From CBDFNC01 sp965249895 (GTDB lineage Bacteria; Pseudomonadota; Gammaproteobacteria; Enterobacterales; CBDFNC01): a DNA stretch of 64,000 bases. Made by a program: the position numbers and the translations under genes. The notes beneath the pieces were generated by a model, which was not told the DNA's origin, searched no databases, and worked only from the letters and a program-made list of their open reading frames with translations. The DNA is taken from NCBI GenBank assembly GCA_965249895.1, contig CBDFNC010000005.1:2294001-2358000 (forward strand), read 5' to 3'. Shown here piece after piece: positions 62,429 through 64,000 of the stretch (position 1 is its first letter; each line of letters starts with the position of its first letter).

Positions 62429-62441
62429 TCAACAGGCCCTA
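62175..62441. repeat. MITE-like palindromic element
   Basis: 267 bp with imperfect inverted ends of about 20 bp: TAGGGTCTGTTTATCTTTCG on the left and the complement of TAGGGCCTGTTGACCTTTCG on the right. The interior is structured (CCGAACCCTTCGG hairpin) and non-coding. Its right end overlaps the 3' end of the ABC exporter gene. Confidence 0.65.
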
Positions 62442-64000
62442 AGAGCCCATCCTTGGGATTGCTGTTGTGCTTGCCATAACTGGCGATATAAGCCGGTCTT
62501 GTTGACCAAATTATCGTGCGTGCCGCGCTGAACTATCTGGCTATTGTCCAGCACCAGGACCTGATCGGCATTAACGATAGTGTTAAGCCGATGAGCAATC
62601 ATGATTACCGTCTTATGTTGGATTAGCGCGCTGAGCGCCAGCTGGATCTCATGCTCATTCTCCGGATCCAGGGAAGCGGTCGCCTCGTCAAGTAACACTA
62701 TGGGGGCATCTTTTAAAATGGCCCTGGCGATAGACAAACGCTGCTTTTCTCCTCCCGACAAACTGGTTCCAGCTTCCCCGACCATGCTATCGAGCCCCTG
62801 TGGCAGCGCCTCGATAAATGACCAGCAACAGGTGGCTTTGCACACAGCTTCAACCTTATCCCTATTTGGTTTATCCATTCCCAGGGTCAAGTTGTTGTAG
62901 ATGGTGTCGTTAAACAGGTAGACGTCTTGAAACACCATACTGATGTGATCTGCCAGACATTCTGCGCTTAATTGGCGGATATCCTGTCCGCCAATGCTGA
63001 TGCAGCCCTTATCCACATCCCAGAAACGGGCCAGCAAGCTGGTGATGGTGGTTTTTCCCGAACCGGATGGGCCAACCAAAGCGGTTAGCGTGCCGGGTTG
63101 GCAGGTTAGGCTTACATCTTGAAGTACAGTTTCCTTGTCATAGGAAAACGTCACCTGGTTAAACTCGACAACGGGCGTTAATGTTTTGTTTAAGGTGCCT
63201 TGTTTAAGCTCAGGTGCTTGCAATACCTCTTCGATGCGGTTGGCCGACTGGCGCATAAAGCTGTACTCAGCCAAATATATTGCAATTGCCATTAAGGGTT
63301 TAAAGAAGCGACTGGAGGCGATAAAAAACAGTATCAGGACTTGAGCTTGTAAATCCCCGCCAATAAACAGGTAGACACTGGTGAGCAGCATAGTGGCGAA
63401 GCCAAGCTCCACCAAGCAAACAAAGCTTAATGGCGCCATGCCGGCAAACAATTCATGGCGTAAGCTCAGAGACTGTAAACTTTTTAGCTGATTATCGAGT
63501 TTGGTAAAGCGTTTACCCGCCAGGTTATAGGCGCGAAGTACCTTGATCCCTAAAATGTACTCCATTAATGAGCCGGTCATTTCTCCAACTAGGTTGAGTA
63601 GCGCACGACTGTATTTTTCCCCTATGGTTTTGAGAACGCCAAATACTAAAATGGCCAGAGGCAGACCGATGCACATGGCCAAACCCAAACGCCAATCTTC
63701 AAAAGTTAACCCTATTGCAACTAGGGTTGCCAGGCTAATGGTCACCACGAGTTGTGCAAACAAGTGTGAGAATATCTGCTCCGTAAAGGCCACATCTTGC
63801 AGCATGGTGGCGTTTAGTGAGCCGGGATCGACTTTAAACAAATATCCCATGGGTACACGTTTAAGCTTTTGCGCCAGATTATTTCGAATATCAACTCCAG
63901 CCTGGTAGCCGAAGTTACTGCTGTTGACAAACACGCTTTTGGAAACAATAACCCGCACGATGAAAACCAGCCCCATCAGGCCACAGTACCACCACATTTG
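62429..64000 (-). CDS. ABC exporter, fused membrane and ATPase domains (N-terminus outside window)
   Basis: At least 523 codons; the frame is open to the edge, so perhaps the first membrane helix or two are missing. Membrane domain (to about residue 270) then nucleotide-binding domain: Walker A VGPSGSGKTT, Q-loop VFQDVYLF, signature LSGGEKQRLSIARA, Walker B IVLLDEATASLD, H-loop IAHRLNTI. MsbA/IrtAB-like half transporter; dimer expected. The last residues LRAC and the stop are encoded by the MITE-like repeat, so the original C-terminus was replaced. Confidence 0.92.
   Translation of the reverse strand, partial: QMWWYCGLMGLVFIVRVIVSKSVFVNSSNFGYQAGVDIRNNLAQKLKRVPMGYLFKVDPGSLNATMLQDVAFTEQIFSHLFAQLVVTISLATLVAIGLTFEDWRLGLAMCIGLPLAILVFGVLKTIGEKYSRALLNLVGEMTGSLMEYILGIKVLRAYNLAGKRFTKLDNQLKSLQSLSLRHELFAGMAPLSFVCLVELGFATMLLTSVYLFIGGDLQAQVLILFFIASSRFFKPLMAIAIYLAEYSFMRQSANRIEEVLQAPELKQGTLNKTLTPVVEFNQVTFSYDKETVLQDVSLTCQPGTLTALVGPSGSGKTTITSLLARFWDVDKGCISIGGQDIRQLSAECLADHISMVFQDVYLFNDTIYNNLTLGMDKPNRDKVEAVCKATCCWSFIEALPQGLDSMVGEAGTSLSGGEKQRLSIARAILKDAPIVLLDEATASLDPENEHEIQLALSALIQHKTVIMIAHRLNTIVNADQVLVLDNSQIVQRGTHDNLVNKTGLYRQLWQAQQQSQGWALRAC

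Noticed and set aside
1..64000. tRNA, rRNA or prophage genes
   Set aside because: No cloverleaf-like or rRNA-like sequence and no phage structural genes were noticed by eye.

Overview
The window looks like chromosome of a marine gammaproteobacterium, probably of the Alteromonadales (Shewanella/Alteromonas/Pseudoalteromonas type). This is inferred from protein flavour, the attC-like sites and a palindromic repeat near 62.3 kb; no rRNA, tRNA or species marker is present.

Two core-like flanks enclose a large accessory region. Left flank (1-6759): the end of a regulatory solute-binding protein, an overlapping membrane histidine kinase and a sigma-54-dependent response regulator (a PgtCBA-type three-component sensor). 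These are followed on the minus strand by a WYL-domain regulator and a divergent FtsZ paralog. Right flank (about 43-64 kb): a tag/yciI/tetR/nemA operon; a YefM/YoeB-type toxin-antitoxin pair whose antitoxin has a nonsense codon; a binding-protein/permease/ATPase ABC importer behind a textbook sigma-54 promoter; an epimerase-tetR operon; a SagB-type nitroreductase; divergent dsdA/dsdC; a PepSY protein; and an ABC exporter running off the right edge. The kinase/regulator pair at the left edge and the importer at 48-52 kb carry paralogous binding proteins and probably form one regulatory circuit.

The accessory region (about 6.8-42.9 kb) is a scrapyard of mobile DNA built on an integron-cassette array without an integrase (a CALIN). 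Single minus-strand genes (hypotheticals, GNAT, MerR/TipA, SDR, pRiA4b ORF-3-like and others) are separated by attC-like sites. Five copies (three near full length, two truncated) of an IS91-family element (tyrosine recombinase + HUH/Y2 transposase) are present; each 5' end abuts the outer box of an attC-like site. One element plus its neighbouring MerR cassette is tandemly duplicated (3290-bp unit). Other insertions are an intact RIT element (three overlapping tyrosine recombinases) splitting a REP-type Y1 transposase gene; an IS21-family element; an unclassified DDE IS; fragments of IS3, IS4, IS5 and group II introns; and a siderophore-ABC/LysR segment whose left end is repeated at 8.5 kb. 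A histidine kinase/solute-binding gene pair lies between 18-bp inverted repeats (38.5-42.3 kb).

Most promising for new biology: the WYL + FtsZ-paralog pair (with an HNH-like nuclease remnant directly upstream), the IS91-family elements that appear to use attC sites, and the antitoxin with an in-frame stop beside an intact toxin gene.
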